Program-made: the position numbers and the translations under genes
Notes under the pieces: generated by a model
Database searches by the model: none
Seen by the model: the letters and a program-made list of their open reading frames with translations, nothing else
Told to the model about the DNA's origin: nothing
Part shown: in pieces, positions 26,923 through 35,751 of the stretch
Layout of the letters: each line of letters starts with the position of its first letter
Numbering within the stretch: the stretch's first letter is position 1
DNA from: Lachnospiraceae bacterium
GTDB taxonomy: Bacteria; Bacillota; Clostridia; Lachnospirales; Lachnospiraceae
Assembly: GCA_022781925.1 (NCBI GenBank)
Contig: JALESO010000019.1
Location: forward strand, 1-39,661
DNA length: 39,661 nt
Reading direction: 5' to 3'

Positions 26923-27981
26923 ATGATAGAAGGATTTGATGAAATCGTACTGGCGTGGGAAAAACACGAACTTTTTTACAAGGAGCTATATGAGAAAAAG
27001 AAGGGGAATCCGGCAGAATACCGCAAATTTCTGTCTCAGCTGAATGTGAAGGAACTGCGGGAGCAAGGGCTGGTGGTTCCGGATCTGTATGACACTTTTG
27101 AGATTTACGGGGAAACGACACCGATCTTTGATCTGAACACGGACATTGCGGTGTGGAAGCATTCCCGTTATACACCGGCTTATCTGCATGCGCACCGGTA
27201 TTTTGAGATTGTATGTGTGGTGAGCGGACATGCACGGCACCGCATCAGCGGAGAAGCTGTCATGGAACTGAAGCCCGGCGATATCTGTATCCTGCCGGAC
27301 GGAGTCTGCCATTCGCTGGAAGTCATGAGTGATGACGGCATCGTCATCAATGTCATGCTCAAGAAAAGCACCTTTCAGTATAAATTTTTTGATATCTTAT
27401 CTTCGGACAATCTGCTGTCCCGCTTTTTTCAGGATGCTCTGCTGGAGCGCAAGGAGGACAACTATCTGTTCTTCCGCACCGGAAATGAGGAAGACGATAC
27501 GATCGAGCGCTGTATCAAGGCAATGTTCCTGAATTATTATAAACATCGCAAATACTATGACAAAATGCTGAAACATCTGGTGTCCTGTCTGTTTATTCTT
27601 TTACTCAGAAACTACAATAAGTATTATATTCCGGACAAAAATAGTCAAAAAGAACTGAAGATCATGCGGTACCTGCAGGAGCATTATGCGGATGCCACGC
27701 TGGAACATGCAGCGGCATACTTCAATTACAGTACGTCGTATTTCAGCAGAATGGTGAAGCAGAATACCGGGTGTAACTTTACGGAACTCCTGGTAAAATA
27801 CCGCCTGGAGCTTGCCTGCCGCCTGCTGCGGGAGAGCAGTCTGAAGGTTGGTGAGATCTGTGAGATCATCGGTTACCGTAACCTGGAACACTTCAACCGG
27901 CAGTTTCGGAAAGAATTTGACCGGACGCCGACCCAGTACCGCAGGGAACATCGGAATAATGTCAAAAAAGATCAAATTTAA
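26923..27981 (+). CDS. AraC-family transcriptional regulator with cupin sensor domain
   Basis: A 352-residue regulator. There is an N-terminal region, a cupin beta-barrel (about residues 75-150: HAHRYFEIVCVVSGHARHRI, LKPGDICILPDG), a helical linker and a C-terminal double HTH (about 245-345: LEHAAAYFNYSTSYFSRMVK, VGEICEIIGYRNLEHFNRQF). A TTG at 26911 could also start the frame, but ATG 26923 follows TTGGGGAAAA more naturally. It lies 18 bases after the LysR gene and 82 bases before the secreted esterase gene, so these two regulators likely form a unit. Activation of the esterase gene, whose -35 region is poor, is a reasonable inference. Confidence 0.92.
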   Translation: MIEGFDEIVLAWEKHELFYKELYEKKKGNPAEYRKFLSQLNVKELREQGLVVPDLYDTFEIYGETTPIFDLNTDIAVWKHSRYTPAYLHAHRYFEIVCVVSGHARHRISGEAVMELKPGDICILPDGVCHSLEVMSDDGIVINVMLKKSTFQYKFFDILSSDNLLSRFFQDALLERKEDNYLFFRTGNEEDDTIERCIKAMFLNYYKHRKYYDKMLKHLVSCLFILLLRNYNKYYIPDKNSQKELKIMRYLQEHYADATLEHAAAYFNYSTSYFSRMVKQNTGCNFTELLVKYRLELACRLLRESSLKVGEICEIIGYRNLEHFNRQFRKEFDRTPTQYRREHRNNVKKDQI

Positions 27982-28063
27982 AGGCGGCAATCCGGGTATT
28001 AAAAATGTGCCTGTATTTGTACAATAAAACTATCAACCGCTTTTGGGATAAAGGAGGAGTTTT

Positions 28064-31000
28064 ATGAAAGCGAAACAGGTATTGGGGTGTGTACTGTCCG
28101 CAGCGATGGTCACATCCTGTCTGCCGGGAACTGCATTTGCAGCCGAAGCAGCGAAGGAACCGGCGGATGGCGGCAAAGAGGCCGTAAAAGCAGATGATAC
28201 AGCGGGGAAAATTGTATCAGAGACAACCGGAACGAAGGGGAGTGGCATTGCCACTTACGGCGCAGTGAAGGACGATGGCATTGTGACATACAAAGTCTAT
28301 CTGCCGGACGGATACAGTGAGGATATGAATTATCCGACTGTTTATCTGATGCCGTATGATGGTTACAGTGCTGACACTTATATCAACGATGGAATCGCAG
28401 AGACACTGGACAGCATTATGAACGGTGAAGATGCCATTCCGATGGTTGTAGTTATGCCGGAGTTTACCGAGACACAGGATTATGACGCACTGCTTGGGGA
28501 AGTAGTTGCGGATGTGGAGGCAAAATATTCCGTGATCCCGGACAAACAGTACCGCGCGATTCTCGGTGTGAACGTGGGCGGTTACATGGCATATGAGAAT
28601 GCACTGGTGGCAAAATCAGATCTGTTCTACGGAATCGGTGCACATATGGGAGATTTTATCAGTGAGGCAAATCCATATCTGGAAAAAGGTGTCATCACAG
28701 ACAATCTGCCGAACAGTTCTGTGATCCGAAGCGGTAACTACTATTATTACATTGACGCTCCGAATGGCGATGCAGCTACGACAGCAGCCGGAGGAACAAA
28801 AGATATCGGATACAAACTGGAAGTAAATTCCGGTGCATATGGAGCATATGCAGAGGCTTACAGAAATTATGGCGGAGCAACATCCGATCTTCAGTATGCG
28901 GAATATGCGGTACTGGCAGGAAATGCAGATGCAGATTATTATCTCTCTGCACTGGGACGTTCCCTGAACCGTTTCAGCACCAGATTTACCGAAAATGTAT
29001 ATGACGCATCCCTCAGCTGTGCACCGCAGGCGGTTACCTCTGATGTAAAATCCGCAAAAGCGGAAGTGACACTGACCATGAAGGAAGATATTGCAAAATT
29101 TGCAAAAGAAATGCCGGAAGTGGAAGTAACCGTTCAGATGTCTGATCCGGACAGCGGAGAGATCTTAGATACCCAGACAAAAAATGCCAAAGAACTTGTG
29201 GCAGGTGAGAGCACAAAGATCAGCTTTGATCTGGATACCGCTAAAATGGCAGACGGAATCAACACCACACTGACTGCAGATGTATCCTTTATGGGAATGT
29301 CTCATCAGGCAGGCAGCCTGTCCATGGTGGCAGTACAGGATACCGGTACAGCAGATAATGAGCAGCAGGTTGACCTGATGGGGGACTGGTATTTTAAAGC
29401 TTACAAATCATACAAGAGAAATGATACAAGTACCGTAGAACTGGATAAAGTAGCAAACCTTACAGAGCAGGAATATACAAGCTGGGGCGTTGTTCAGCCA
29501 TGTCTTGGATGGTGGACTGCAGATTTTGATGAGTCTCTGGGCGGAAATGCCAACTATTCCGGATATGCATGGTATGTAAGAACCTTTGATATGCCGGAAG
29601 AAAAAGATTTCAAGACAGAAGGACTGGTTGTGGCAGTCGGCTGTTTTGATGAGTCAAATGAAGTATACATCAATGGAAAACTCATCGGTTCCAATGGTAT
29701 CAACTTTAATGACGAAGGTGTCGGATTCTATGACGGATCCAACCCGTGGGATGTAAATAATGTATATGCACTGGATTCCAGCGTTTTAAATTATGGTGGA
29801 AAGAATACCATTGCGATCCGTACCTGCAACAGCAGCGGTGGCGGTGGCTGGTATCAGGGACCGGTAGGAATCTATACCGTAGCAGCTTACAACAAAGCAG
29901 CAGGAAAACCATCCGTATACGCATCTGACGATATCGCCGGTGCGGTAAAAGAGGCAGCAGCTGCACAGCAGAAAGCACTGGAAACAGAGAATATCGAGGC
30001 TTATCAGAATACTCTCAGTGTAGATTATTACGAATCCGGATATGACAGAGCAAGACGTGTGGCACAGGCATCTGACTGGATGGCTGCATACGACAACATC
30101 AAGGTTACCGATACCGGCGTGGGCGTATTTGTAGACGGAGATCTGTACAATTATCAGGCAGCCCGCGTGATCACAGGCGAAAAAGACGGCGAGACCGTTG
30201 AAATCCTGAACGATCCGGAAGTATCCGAATATTACAAAGTGGAAGATGGACAGGCGATCATGTACGGAAGCCATTCCAGATTCTTCCAGGATGATTATGT
30301 ATCCGAGGCACTGGACGGAACGACACAGACATTCCGTGTATATCTGCCGGAGGGATATTATGATGAGGGAAATGCACAGCGTTACCCGACCTTATATCTG
30401 CTCCACGGAATCAACAGCCAGAGTACGACCTATGCCATTGACAAAATCGACCAGGTGCTGGATGAAGCGATCGCAGCCGGTGAGATCGAGCCGATGATCG
30501 TAGTGATCCCGGATGATCCGACAAAATCAAGCTTCTGGGGTGGAAAATATGCGGACATGGTTACAGATGATCTGCTTCCGACCGTTGATAAACGGTACCG
30601 TACCATTGATGATGAGAGATATCGAATGACATCCGGCTGCTCCATGGGCGGTGGCGGATCCGTAAATATCGGTATGTTCAATTCTGATCTGTTCTCCGGT
30701 GTCATCAGTTTCTACGGCGCGATCCGTATGGTAGAGAATGGATATACGGCAGCAGCACAGACTCCGGACGGATATCTGAATCAGTTTTCCGTATTCCTTG
30801 CATGCGGAAATCAGGATATGTATGCATTTTATGATGATCAGGAACTGTTAAGCCGCGTGCTGACAGAAAAAGGAGTGGAGCATTTCCATCTGATCGATGT
30901 GGGCGCACATGATAATATTTTCTATCTGCCGCAGTTTGTACCATCTCTCGCATATGTAACAGGCCATATGTATCATACAGAAGATTCTGCAGAGATCCTG

Positions 31001-31933
31001 AGCGGAACTGCAGACGTAAATGTAACAGACAAACTGGAAGTAACATACAATGTTGCAGTGGGAGATAAGATTTCTGATTACCTCAATCAGGTAATGGCTC
31101 TGGACGGCACAGTTTCCACACCGGATCTGCGCATCCCGGTGGAAGTCGTAGTTACTCAGAATGGCGTAAAAGTAGCGGATGTGACAGATTATCAGACCGC
31201 AGGAGCAGCAACTACACTGACCAATACCATCTCCATTCCGACAGATGATCTTGATCTGAATGCAGATTATACCGTTGATGTATATGCAACTGTACTGGAA
31301 AATACAGTATGCATCGCAAGTACAACCGTAAGTTCTTATCAGACCGGTATCTACAACGTAGACGGCGAGGATGTATATTATGTGGACGGACAGCGTCAGT
31401 ACATCACAGACGTGGTTCAGGTAGGTGATACATGGTACAACCTGGTAAATGGCGTGGTTCAGAAACAGGTAACCGTAGCAGGAAATGCATACGGCTGGTG
31501 GTACATCAATGAAGATGGTATCGTAGACTTCAGTTATACCGGACTTGCACCGAATGCATATGGCTGGTGGTATGTGGAAAACGGAGCAGTCAGCTTTGCA
31601 GCAAACGGCCTTGTATATGACAGCAAATACGGCTGGTGGTATGTAGAAGGAAGTGCCATCAACTTCGGCTACACCGGACTGGTACAGAACGCATACGGCT
31701 GGTGGTATGTAGAAGGCGGAGCTATCAACTTCCAGGCAACCGGACTGGTGCAGAACGCATACGGCTGGTGGTATGTAGAAAACGGAGCTATCAACTTCAA
31801 CTACAACAGCCTTGCACCAAACGCATACGGCTGGTGGAAGATCACCGGCGGCCAGGTAGACTTTGGATTTACCGGTTATGTAAATTACGGTGGAGTAAAC
31901 TACCGCGTAGTAAATGGACAGGTTCAGTTTTAA
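28064..31933 (+). CDS. Secreted tandem-esterase protein with jelly-roll domain and C-terminal GW repeats
   Basis: A 1289-residue exported protein. There is a signal peptide (1 to about 27, ending AFA), then an esterase-D/feruloyl-esterase-like domain (about 70-320) whose nucleophile elbow reads GVNVGG (168-173), asparagine N170 replacing serine. A beta-rich linker and a GH2-type jelly roll follow (about 435-630; WYVRTFDMPEE, EVYINGKLIGSN). The second esterase domain (about 740-1000) has intact GCSMGG (S860) and candidate D918 and H949. An Fn3-like region and six to seven GW repeats (about 1130-1289) finish the protein. Only the second domain should be catalytic. Family members release phenolic or acyl esters from polysaccharides or small molecules. 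AAGGAGGAG precedes the ATG. The GW repeats match those of the nearby sulfotransferase. Confidence 0.9.
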   Translation: MKAKQVLGCVLSAAMVTSCLPGTAFAAEAAKEPADGGKEAVKADDTAGKIVSETTGTKGSGIATYGAVKDDGIVTYKVYLPDGYSEDMNYPTVYLMPYDGYSADTYINDGIAETLDSIMNGEDAIPMVVVMPEFTETQDYDALLGEVVADVEAKYSVIPDKQYRAILGVNVGGYMAYENALVAKSDLFYGIGAHMGDFISEANPYLEKGVITDNLPNSSVIRSGNYYYYIDAPNGDAATTAAGGTKDIGYKLEVNSGAYGAYAEAYRNYGGATSDLQYAEYAVLAGNADADYYLSALGRSLNRFSTRFTENVYDASLSCAPQAVTSDVKSAKAEVTLTMKEDIAKFAKEMPEVEVTVQMSDPDSGEILDTQTKNAKELVAGESTKISFDLDTAKMADGINTTLTADVSFMGMSHQAGSLSMVAVQDTGTADNEQQVDLMGDWYFKAYKSYKRNDTSTVELDKVANLTEQEYTSWGVVQPCLGWWTADFDESLGGNANYSGYAWYVRTFDMPEEKDFKTEGLVVAVGCFDESNEVYINGKLIGSNGINFNDEGVGFYDGSNPWDVNNVYALDSSVLNYGGKNTIAIRTCNSSGGGGWYQGPVGIYTVAAYNKAAGKPSVYASDDIAGAVKEAAAAQQKALETENIEAYQNTLSVDYYESGYDRARRVAQASDWMAAYDNIKVTDTGVGVFVDGDLYNYQAARVITGEKDGETVEILNDPEVSEYYKVEDGQAIMYGSHSRFFQDDYVSEALDGTTQTFRVYLPEGYYDEGNAQRYPTLYLLHGINSQSTTYAIDKIDQVLDEAIAAGEIEPMIVVIPDDPTKSSFWGGKYADMVTDDLLPTVDKRYRTIDDERYRMTSGCSMGGGGSVNIGMFNSDLFSGVISFYGAIRMVENGYTAAAQTPDGYLNQFSVFLACGNQDMYAFYDDQELLSRVLTEKGVEHFHLIDVGAHDNIFYLPQFVPSLAYVTGHMYHTEDSAEILSGTADVNVTDKLEVTYNVAVGDKISDYLNQVMALDGTVSTPDLRIPVEVVVTQNGVKVADVTDYQTAGAATTLTNTISIPTDDLDLNADYTVDVYATVLENTVCIASTTVSSYQTGIYNVDGEDVYYVDGQRQYITDVVQVGDTWYNLVNGVVQKQVTVAGNAYGWWYINEDGIVDFSYTGLAPNAYGWWYVENGAVSFAANGLVYDSKYGWWYVEGSAINFGYTGLVQNAYGWWYVEGGAINFQATGLVQNAYGWWYVENGAINFNYNSLAPNAYGWWKITGGQVDFGFTGYVNYGGVNYRVVNGQVQF
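31480..31932 (+). repeat. 66-bp tandem repeat array encoding GW repeats
   Basis: Six copies plus one partial of the unit N-A-YGWWY-V-x-x-G-A-I-x-F-x-x-T-G-L. The same unit occurs at the opposite end of the sulfotransferase encoded 6 kb upstream. Confidence 0.85.
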
Positions 31934-31969
31934 GCTGATCTTAAATAAGGCAATATAGAACAGGAAAAA

Positions 31970-32005
31970 GGAAAGTCTCCGGCAGAAATGCCGGGGGCTT
32001 TTTGG
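31970..32005 (+). terminator. Terminator after the esterase gene
   Basis: AAAGTCTCCGGCA pairs with TGCCGGGGGCTTT around a GAAA loop, then TTTTT. Confidence 0.88.
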
Positions 32006-32079
32006 TGTAAGGGTATATTTGCATTTTATAAAATTTTCCCCTGAAAAATATGTGAAGTTATGTTTGTTTGAAATTCTTA

Positions 32080-32108
32080 TTGTTTCGGAAAAGATTTGCT
32101 GATAAAAT
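32080..32108 (+). promoter_or_regulatory. Candidate promoter of the ABC-F gene
   Basis: TTGTTT (32080-32085), 17-base spacer, TAAAAT (32103-32108), giving a leader of about 110 bases. Confidence 0.55.
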
Positions 32109-32131
32109 AAACCAAATAATGCGTAACTGTA

Positions 32132-32172
32132 CTTCCTGAGTGAAATATAGTTTTTACTCGAAAGACAGGAAG
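32132..32172 (+). promoter_or_regulatory. Leader hairpin upstream of the ABC-F gene
   Basis: CTTCCTG (32132-32138) pairs with CAGGAAG (32166-32172), with a further inner AGT/ACT pairing. No T-run follows. Antibiotic-inducible ABC-F genes often have structured leaders, but no leader peptide was found here. Confidence 0.4.
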
Positions 32173-32222
32173 GTGAAACAGAATCAGAAGAACTTGAAGA
32201 AAAATATGAGGTATAGGACAGA

Positions 32223-33815
32223 ATGATTAAATTTACAGATGTTTCCTTTGGATTTCCACAGAAGAATTTATATAATGAGATTTGTTTTGAAATCGTGGAG
32301 GGCGATCACGCAGCACTCATCGGCAGCAATGGCACCGGTAAGAGTACACTGATCGACATGATCATCCACACGGATGACTATTTATACGACGGAAAAATTG
32401 AGAAGGATGAAGCCGCACGAATCGGTTATATTCCGCAGTTTGTAAAACATGAATCAGAGGATATCTCCGCCTTTGATTTTCTGGCAAAACCATTTGTGGA
32501 ACTGCAGAAAAAATCAGAGGCGATCTGTGCGGAGATGGAGACGGCAGAGGATATGGATGAAGTGTATGGCCGTTATCAGGTCGTGCTGGATGAGATGGAT
32601 GCTATTGACGCTTACAATTATGATTCCAATATCCGAAAAGAACTTGCAATCGCAGGGATGACAGCACTGGAAGATACTTCTGTGAAGAAAATTTCCGGCG
32701 GGGAATTCAAACTTCTGGCAATTATCAAAAGTATGCTCTTAAAGCCGCAGCTGCTGATCATGGACGAGCCGGACGTATTCCTTGATTTTGAAAATATCAT
32801 TGGTCTTTCCAAACTGATCAACAACTATGAGGGAACCGTCATTGCGATTTCCCATAACCGGCTGCTGTTAAGCCAGTGTTTCAACAAGATCCTGCATCTG
32901 GAAAACAAGGAACTGCAGGAGTTCCCGGGTACTTTTGCGGAATACAATCAGGCGATGCTTGAGACAAAGGTACAGATGGCAGAGCAGGCCACCAAGGATG
33001 CGGAGTGGATCGCTGTACAGGAGAAACTGATCGAGAAGATCCGTTCAGAAGCAACTTATATTGATAATCCGGCAAAAGGAAGACAGCTCAAAGCCCGTGT
33101 ATCTTATCTGGAGCGGCTTCAGGCAAGACAGTGTAAGAATCCGTTTATTGAAAACCATGGATATGACTTTACGTTCCCGGAGGTGGAGCGGCCGGAAGAT
33201 TTTGACCCGGAACATGCGACGGTTGTAATCTCCGTGAAAGATTATGCACTTTCCTTTGACCGGGAATTACTGAAAAATGTTTCCTTTGATATCAAGGCTG
33301 GTGAAAAGGTTGCCATCGTAGGAGCAAATGGAACCGGAAAGTCCAGCATGTTGAAGGATATCTATGAGAACATGAAGTCAGAGGATGGCCGCATCGGATA
33401 TTACACCCAGATTTTCGACGACGATCCGGAACAGCTTTCCGGCGGTGAGCGGAATATCAAACAGCTTCGAGCATTGTGCGAATCAGATGCAGAAATACTG
33501 TTCCTGGATGAGCCGTCCAGTCATCTGGATACTTATGCGCAGATTGCCCTTGAAAAAGCAATCAAAGAGTATCAGGGAACGGTACTCATGGTAACACATG
33601 ATTTCTATAACGTTGCAAACTGTGCAGACCGTATTTTATTACTTGAGAACGGCACGGTCCGCGAGCAGAGCGGCAGGGCATATCGCAAGAGTATTTATAA
33701 AAAATATTTCGAGAGTGACATTTTTGAGGCAGAGCGCATCCGTGTGGAAAAGGAAGTGCGGATCAATGCACTGCTCAGAGATGGTAAGTGGAAAGAAGCA
33801 AAGAACGTATTGTAG
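32223..33815 (+). CDS. ABC-F family ATPase with shortened second nucleotide-binding domain
   Basis: A 530-residue soluble protein with two ATPase domains and no membrane segments, the ABC-F layout; members act on the ribosome, some as antibiotic-resistance factors. The first domain has Walker A GSNGTGKST (K40), signature ISGGE (S158) and Walker B LLIMDEP followed by DVFLD instead of the usual TNHLD. The charged helical linker spans about residues 245-310. The second domain has Walker A GANGTGKSS (K373), and its signature LSGGE follows at S406. Only about 33 residues separate the two motifs, against roughly 75-90 normally, so the helical subdomain is largely missing. Walker B there is LFLDEP followed by SSHLD. 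Start at ATG 32223 with a modest GGACAG site. Confidence 0.88.
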   Translation: MIKFTDVSFGFPQKNLYNEICFEIVEGDHAALIGSNGTGKSTLIDMIIHTDDYLYDGKIEKDEAARIGYIPQFVKHESEDISAFDFLAKPFVELQKKSEAICAEMETAEDMDEVYGRYQVVLDEMDAIDAYNYDSNIRKELAIAGMTALEDTSVKKISGGEFKLLAIIKSMLLKPQLLIMDEPDVFLDFENIIGLSKLINNYEGTVIAISHNRLLLSQCFNKILHLENKELQEFPGTFAEYNQAMLETKVQMAEQATKDAEWIAVQEKLIEKIRSEATYIDNPAKGRQLKARVSYLERLQARQCKNPFIENHGYDFTFPEVERPEDFDPEHATVVISVKDYALSFDRELLKNVSFDIKAGEKVAIVGANGTGKSSMLKDIYENMKSEDGRIGYYTQIFDDDPEQLSGGERNIKQLRALCESDAEILFLDEPSSHLDTYAQIALEKAIKEYQGTVLMVTHDFYNVANCADRILLLENGTVREQSGRAYRKSIYKKYFESDIFEAERIRVEKEVRINALLRDGKWKEAKNVL

Positions 33816-33859
33816 GGTATCTGACAAAAGTTCAAATGAAAAGAGAGGGGATTTATACT

Positions 33860-34480
33860 ATGGAGAAAAAGGCACTTTATAATTTGTCGTATGGGGTTTT
33901 TATGTTATCAACACGTTCCGGAGAAAAGGCGAATGGCTGCATTACCAATACCTGCATACAGGTGGCAAATGATCCAGTCAGAATTGCCATTTCTGTACTG
34001 AACAGTAATTATACCTGTGAGTTGATCAAAGAGAGCGGTATCTTTGCACTGAGTTTATTGGACGAGCAGTGTTCCTTTGAAACGATCAGTCATTTTGGTT
34101 TCCAGTCGGGAAGAGATGTGGACAAATTTGATAAACTGCCTATGCCGACGGATCATAATAATGTACCGTACATGGGGTGGCATGCATGTTCTGTGATCAG
34201 CGGAAAAGTTGTGGAACAGCATGATCTGGGAACACATACTTTGTTTATTGCAGAGGTTATGGATGCGAAAGTGCTGAATGACAACGCACCACTTACCTAT
34301 GCAGATTATCAGAACCGTGTAAAACCGAAGAAAAAAGAGGTATCCAAAGACAGGAAGATTATTGGATGGAGATGTAAAATCTGCAATTATGTATACGAGG
34401 GAAGTGAATTGCCGGCAGATTATACATGTCCTCTCTGTGGGCATGATGCAAGCGATTTTGAGCCGATATATGAAGGCTAA
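33860..34480 (+). CDS. Flavin reductase-rubredoxin fusion (high-molecular-weight rubredoxin type)
   Basis: A 206-residue redox protein. Residues 1 to about 150 form an FMN-binding flavin-reductase split barrel (YNLSYGVFMLST near the start, NGCITNTCIQVA, then the MGWHACSVISGKVV strand). Residues about 165-206 form a rubredoxin with two iron-binding knuckles, CKICNYVYEG and CPLCGHDASDF. In acetogens this fusion passes electrons from NAD(P)H to flavodiiron proteins that remove oxygen or NO. The start at 33860 follows AGAGAGGGG; an upstream in-frame ATG would add an unlikely tail overlapping the preceding gene. It is 44 bases after the ABC-F gene and may be co-transcribed with it. Confidence 0.93.
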   Translation: MEKKALYNLSYGVFMLSTRSGEKANGCITNTCIQVANDPVRIAISVLNSNYTCELIKESGIFALSLLDEQCSFETISHFGFQSGRDVDKFDKLPMPTDHNNVPYMGWHACSVISGKVVEQHDLGTHTLFIAEVMDAKVLNDNAPLTYADYQNRVKPKKKEVSKDRKIIGWRCKICNYVYEGSELPADYTCPLCGHDASDFEPIYEG

Positions 34481-34560
34481 GCATTAAGCTATACTTTGAT
34501 TTCATATTAAGCTGGCAAAATAATATTAGCTAAATGTAGTTTCGTATAAGTATTAAATAT

Positions 34561-34605
34561 AAATAGATTCCGGTTTCATATATGATTCGGAATCTATTTT
34601 GTTAT
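34561..34605 (+). terminator. Terminator after the rubredoxin fusion gene
   Basis: Perfect 9-bp stem, TAGATTCCG (34564-34572) with CGGAATCTA (34588-34596), followed by TTTTGTT. Confidence 0.82.
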
Positions 34606-34701
34606 AATGTTATGTTTGTGAATGATATGGAAAACTCTTATATGGGTATGATATACTAGGAAAAGAATAGTATATCGGAAGTCAGTTAGGAGGAGTTCAT
34701 A

Positions 34702-34926
34702 ATGAGCGAGAAAGCAGAAATTACTTTTATGCAGACAAGATTAATTCGACTTGCTTCAGAAGAATGGCATTTATCAATTGAGCAAATTATTGACTTATTT
34801 AAAAAAGTAGATGTTCTTGGATATATAGAAAAAGGCTATGGTATTTTTCATTGTGAAGGTGACGAGGCTGTACTAGAAGATATCGTAGAATTTCTTGATG
34901 GAAAGGGGATAAAGATTAATGCTTGA
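34702..34926 (+). CDS. DUF3791-like small protein, putative partner of the ART-like gene
   Basis: A 74-residue acidic protein, mostly helical by pattern: TRLIRLASEEWHLSIEQIID, then LFKKVDVLGYIEKGYGIFHC. This matches my memory of the DUF3791 family, small proteins commonly encoded next to DUF3990 proteins. GGAGGAG lies nine bases before ATG 34702. Its last 8 bases overlap the start of the next gene, so synthesis is coupled. The base composition is AT-richer than upstream housekeeping genes, which fits a mobile module. A role as regulator or antidote of the downstream protein is inferred. Confidence 0.75.
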   Translation: MSEKAEITFMQTRLIRLASEEWHLSIEQIIDLFKKVDVLGYIEKGYGIFHCEGDEAVLEDIVEFLDGKGIKINA

Positions 34927-35485
34927 GTTAAAAGACGGATTTATTCTCTATCATGGAAGTTATTGTGAAGTAAAAGAACCAGATCTTACCAAATGTGCTA
35001 AAAGAAAAGACTTTGGTCAGGGATTTTATTTAACCACATCAAAGGAACAGGCAGAAAACTTTTTAAAAACTGCAATAGTTAAGGCGATGGCAGCAGGTAA
35101 AATTCAGGAAAATCAAAATTATGGGTATATTTCAACTTTTGAGTTACAACTTTCCCAAAAGCTTGAAATACATATTTTTGAAAAAGCGGATGTTGATTGG
35201 TTGCATTGTATTGCGGCTCACCGCAAGAAAAAGTTGTTTGTTGAAGTTGAACATGACATGGAAAAATATGATGTTATTGCAGGTAAGATTGCGGATGATG
35301 CAACCAATGCTACACTTACTGCCTATCTTGCTGGTGCGTTTGGAACTGCAGGGGATAAGGAAGCAGATGATTTTTGTATTAAGCAATTGTTACCTAATAA
35401 ACTAAAAGATCAATATTGCTTCAAAACAGAAGCAGCTATTGAATGTTTGAAATTTGTGGAAGGTGAGAAGGTATGGCTGAAGTAA
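34919..35485 (+). CDS. DUF3990 protein, ADP-ribosyltransferase-like (putative toxin)
   Basis: A 188-residue protein opening with FILYHGSY and then DFGQGFYLTT at about residues 30-40. This His...Tyr pattern is the NAD-binding signature of H-Y-x class ADP-ribosyltransferase folds, to which DUF3990 is assigned as I recall. The remainder is helical with a WLHCIAAHRKKKL segment. It overlaps its neighbours at both ends (8 bases with the DUF3791-like gene, 13 with the next small gene), a layout typical of toxin-antitoxin modules. No signal peptide, so it would act in the cytoplasm. Catalytic activity and toxicity are unproven. Confidence 0.75.
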   Translation: MLELKDGFILYHGSYCEVKEPDLTKCAKRKDFGQGFYLTTSKEQAENFLKTAIVKAMAAGKIQENQNYGYISTFELQLSQKLEIHIFEKADVDWLHCIAAHRKKKLFVEVEHDMEKYDVIAGKIADDATNATLTAYLAGAFGTAGDKEADDFCIKQLLPNKLKDQYCFKTEAAIECLKFVEGEKVWLK

Positions 35486-35709
35486 CAATTTCAAAAGAAA
35501 AAATGGATTACACAATAGATCTTCTTATTACTATGGTAACAGATGAAATTGCTGAGGAAACCGGTAGGGATAGAAAAGAAGTGTTAACAGATTTTTTGTG
35601 TTCCAAGACGGGTAAAGCATTATATGATGAGAAAACAAAACTTTGGTGCAATGGACCATCATATATAGCTGAATTATATATGGAAGAACAAAAGAATGTT
35701 AGATTATGA
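35473..35709 (+). CDS. Small helical protein, third gene of the DUF3990 module
   Basis: A 78-residue acidic protein. I recognise a recurring small-protein pattern (SKTGKALYDEKTKLW, GPSYIAELYMEE) often found beside toxin-like genes in gut clostridia, but not a named function. The start codon lies inside the preceding gene (13-base overlap, AGGTGAGAAGG just upstream), so it is expressed with the ART-like protein. It may be the antidote or a second antitoxin component. No nucleic-acid-binding motif is evident. Confidence 0.65.
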   Translation: MAEVTISKEKMDYTIDLLITMVTDEIAEETGRDRKEVLTDFLCSKTGKALYDEKTKLWCNGPSYIAELYMEEQKNVRL

Positions 35710-35751
35710 GAAAGTGTAGAACAATCGGAAGTTGCAAAGGAGCTATATCCC

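Noticed and set aside
27982-28063. Promoter for the esterase gene at GTACAAT
   Set aside because: The TACAAT is acceptable but no convincing -35 lies 16-18 bases upstream; it could be activator-dependent, so it was not listed as a feature.
34608-34657. Promoter for the ART-like module around TATACT (34652-34657)
   Set aside because: Several AT-rich -10-like strings are present but none has a -35 at good spacing.
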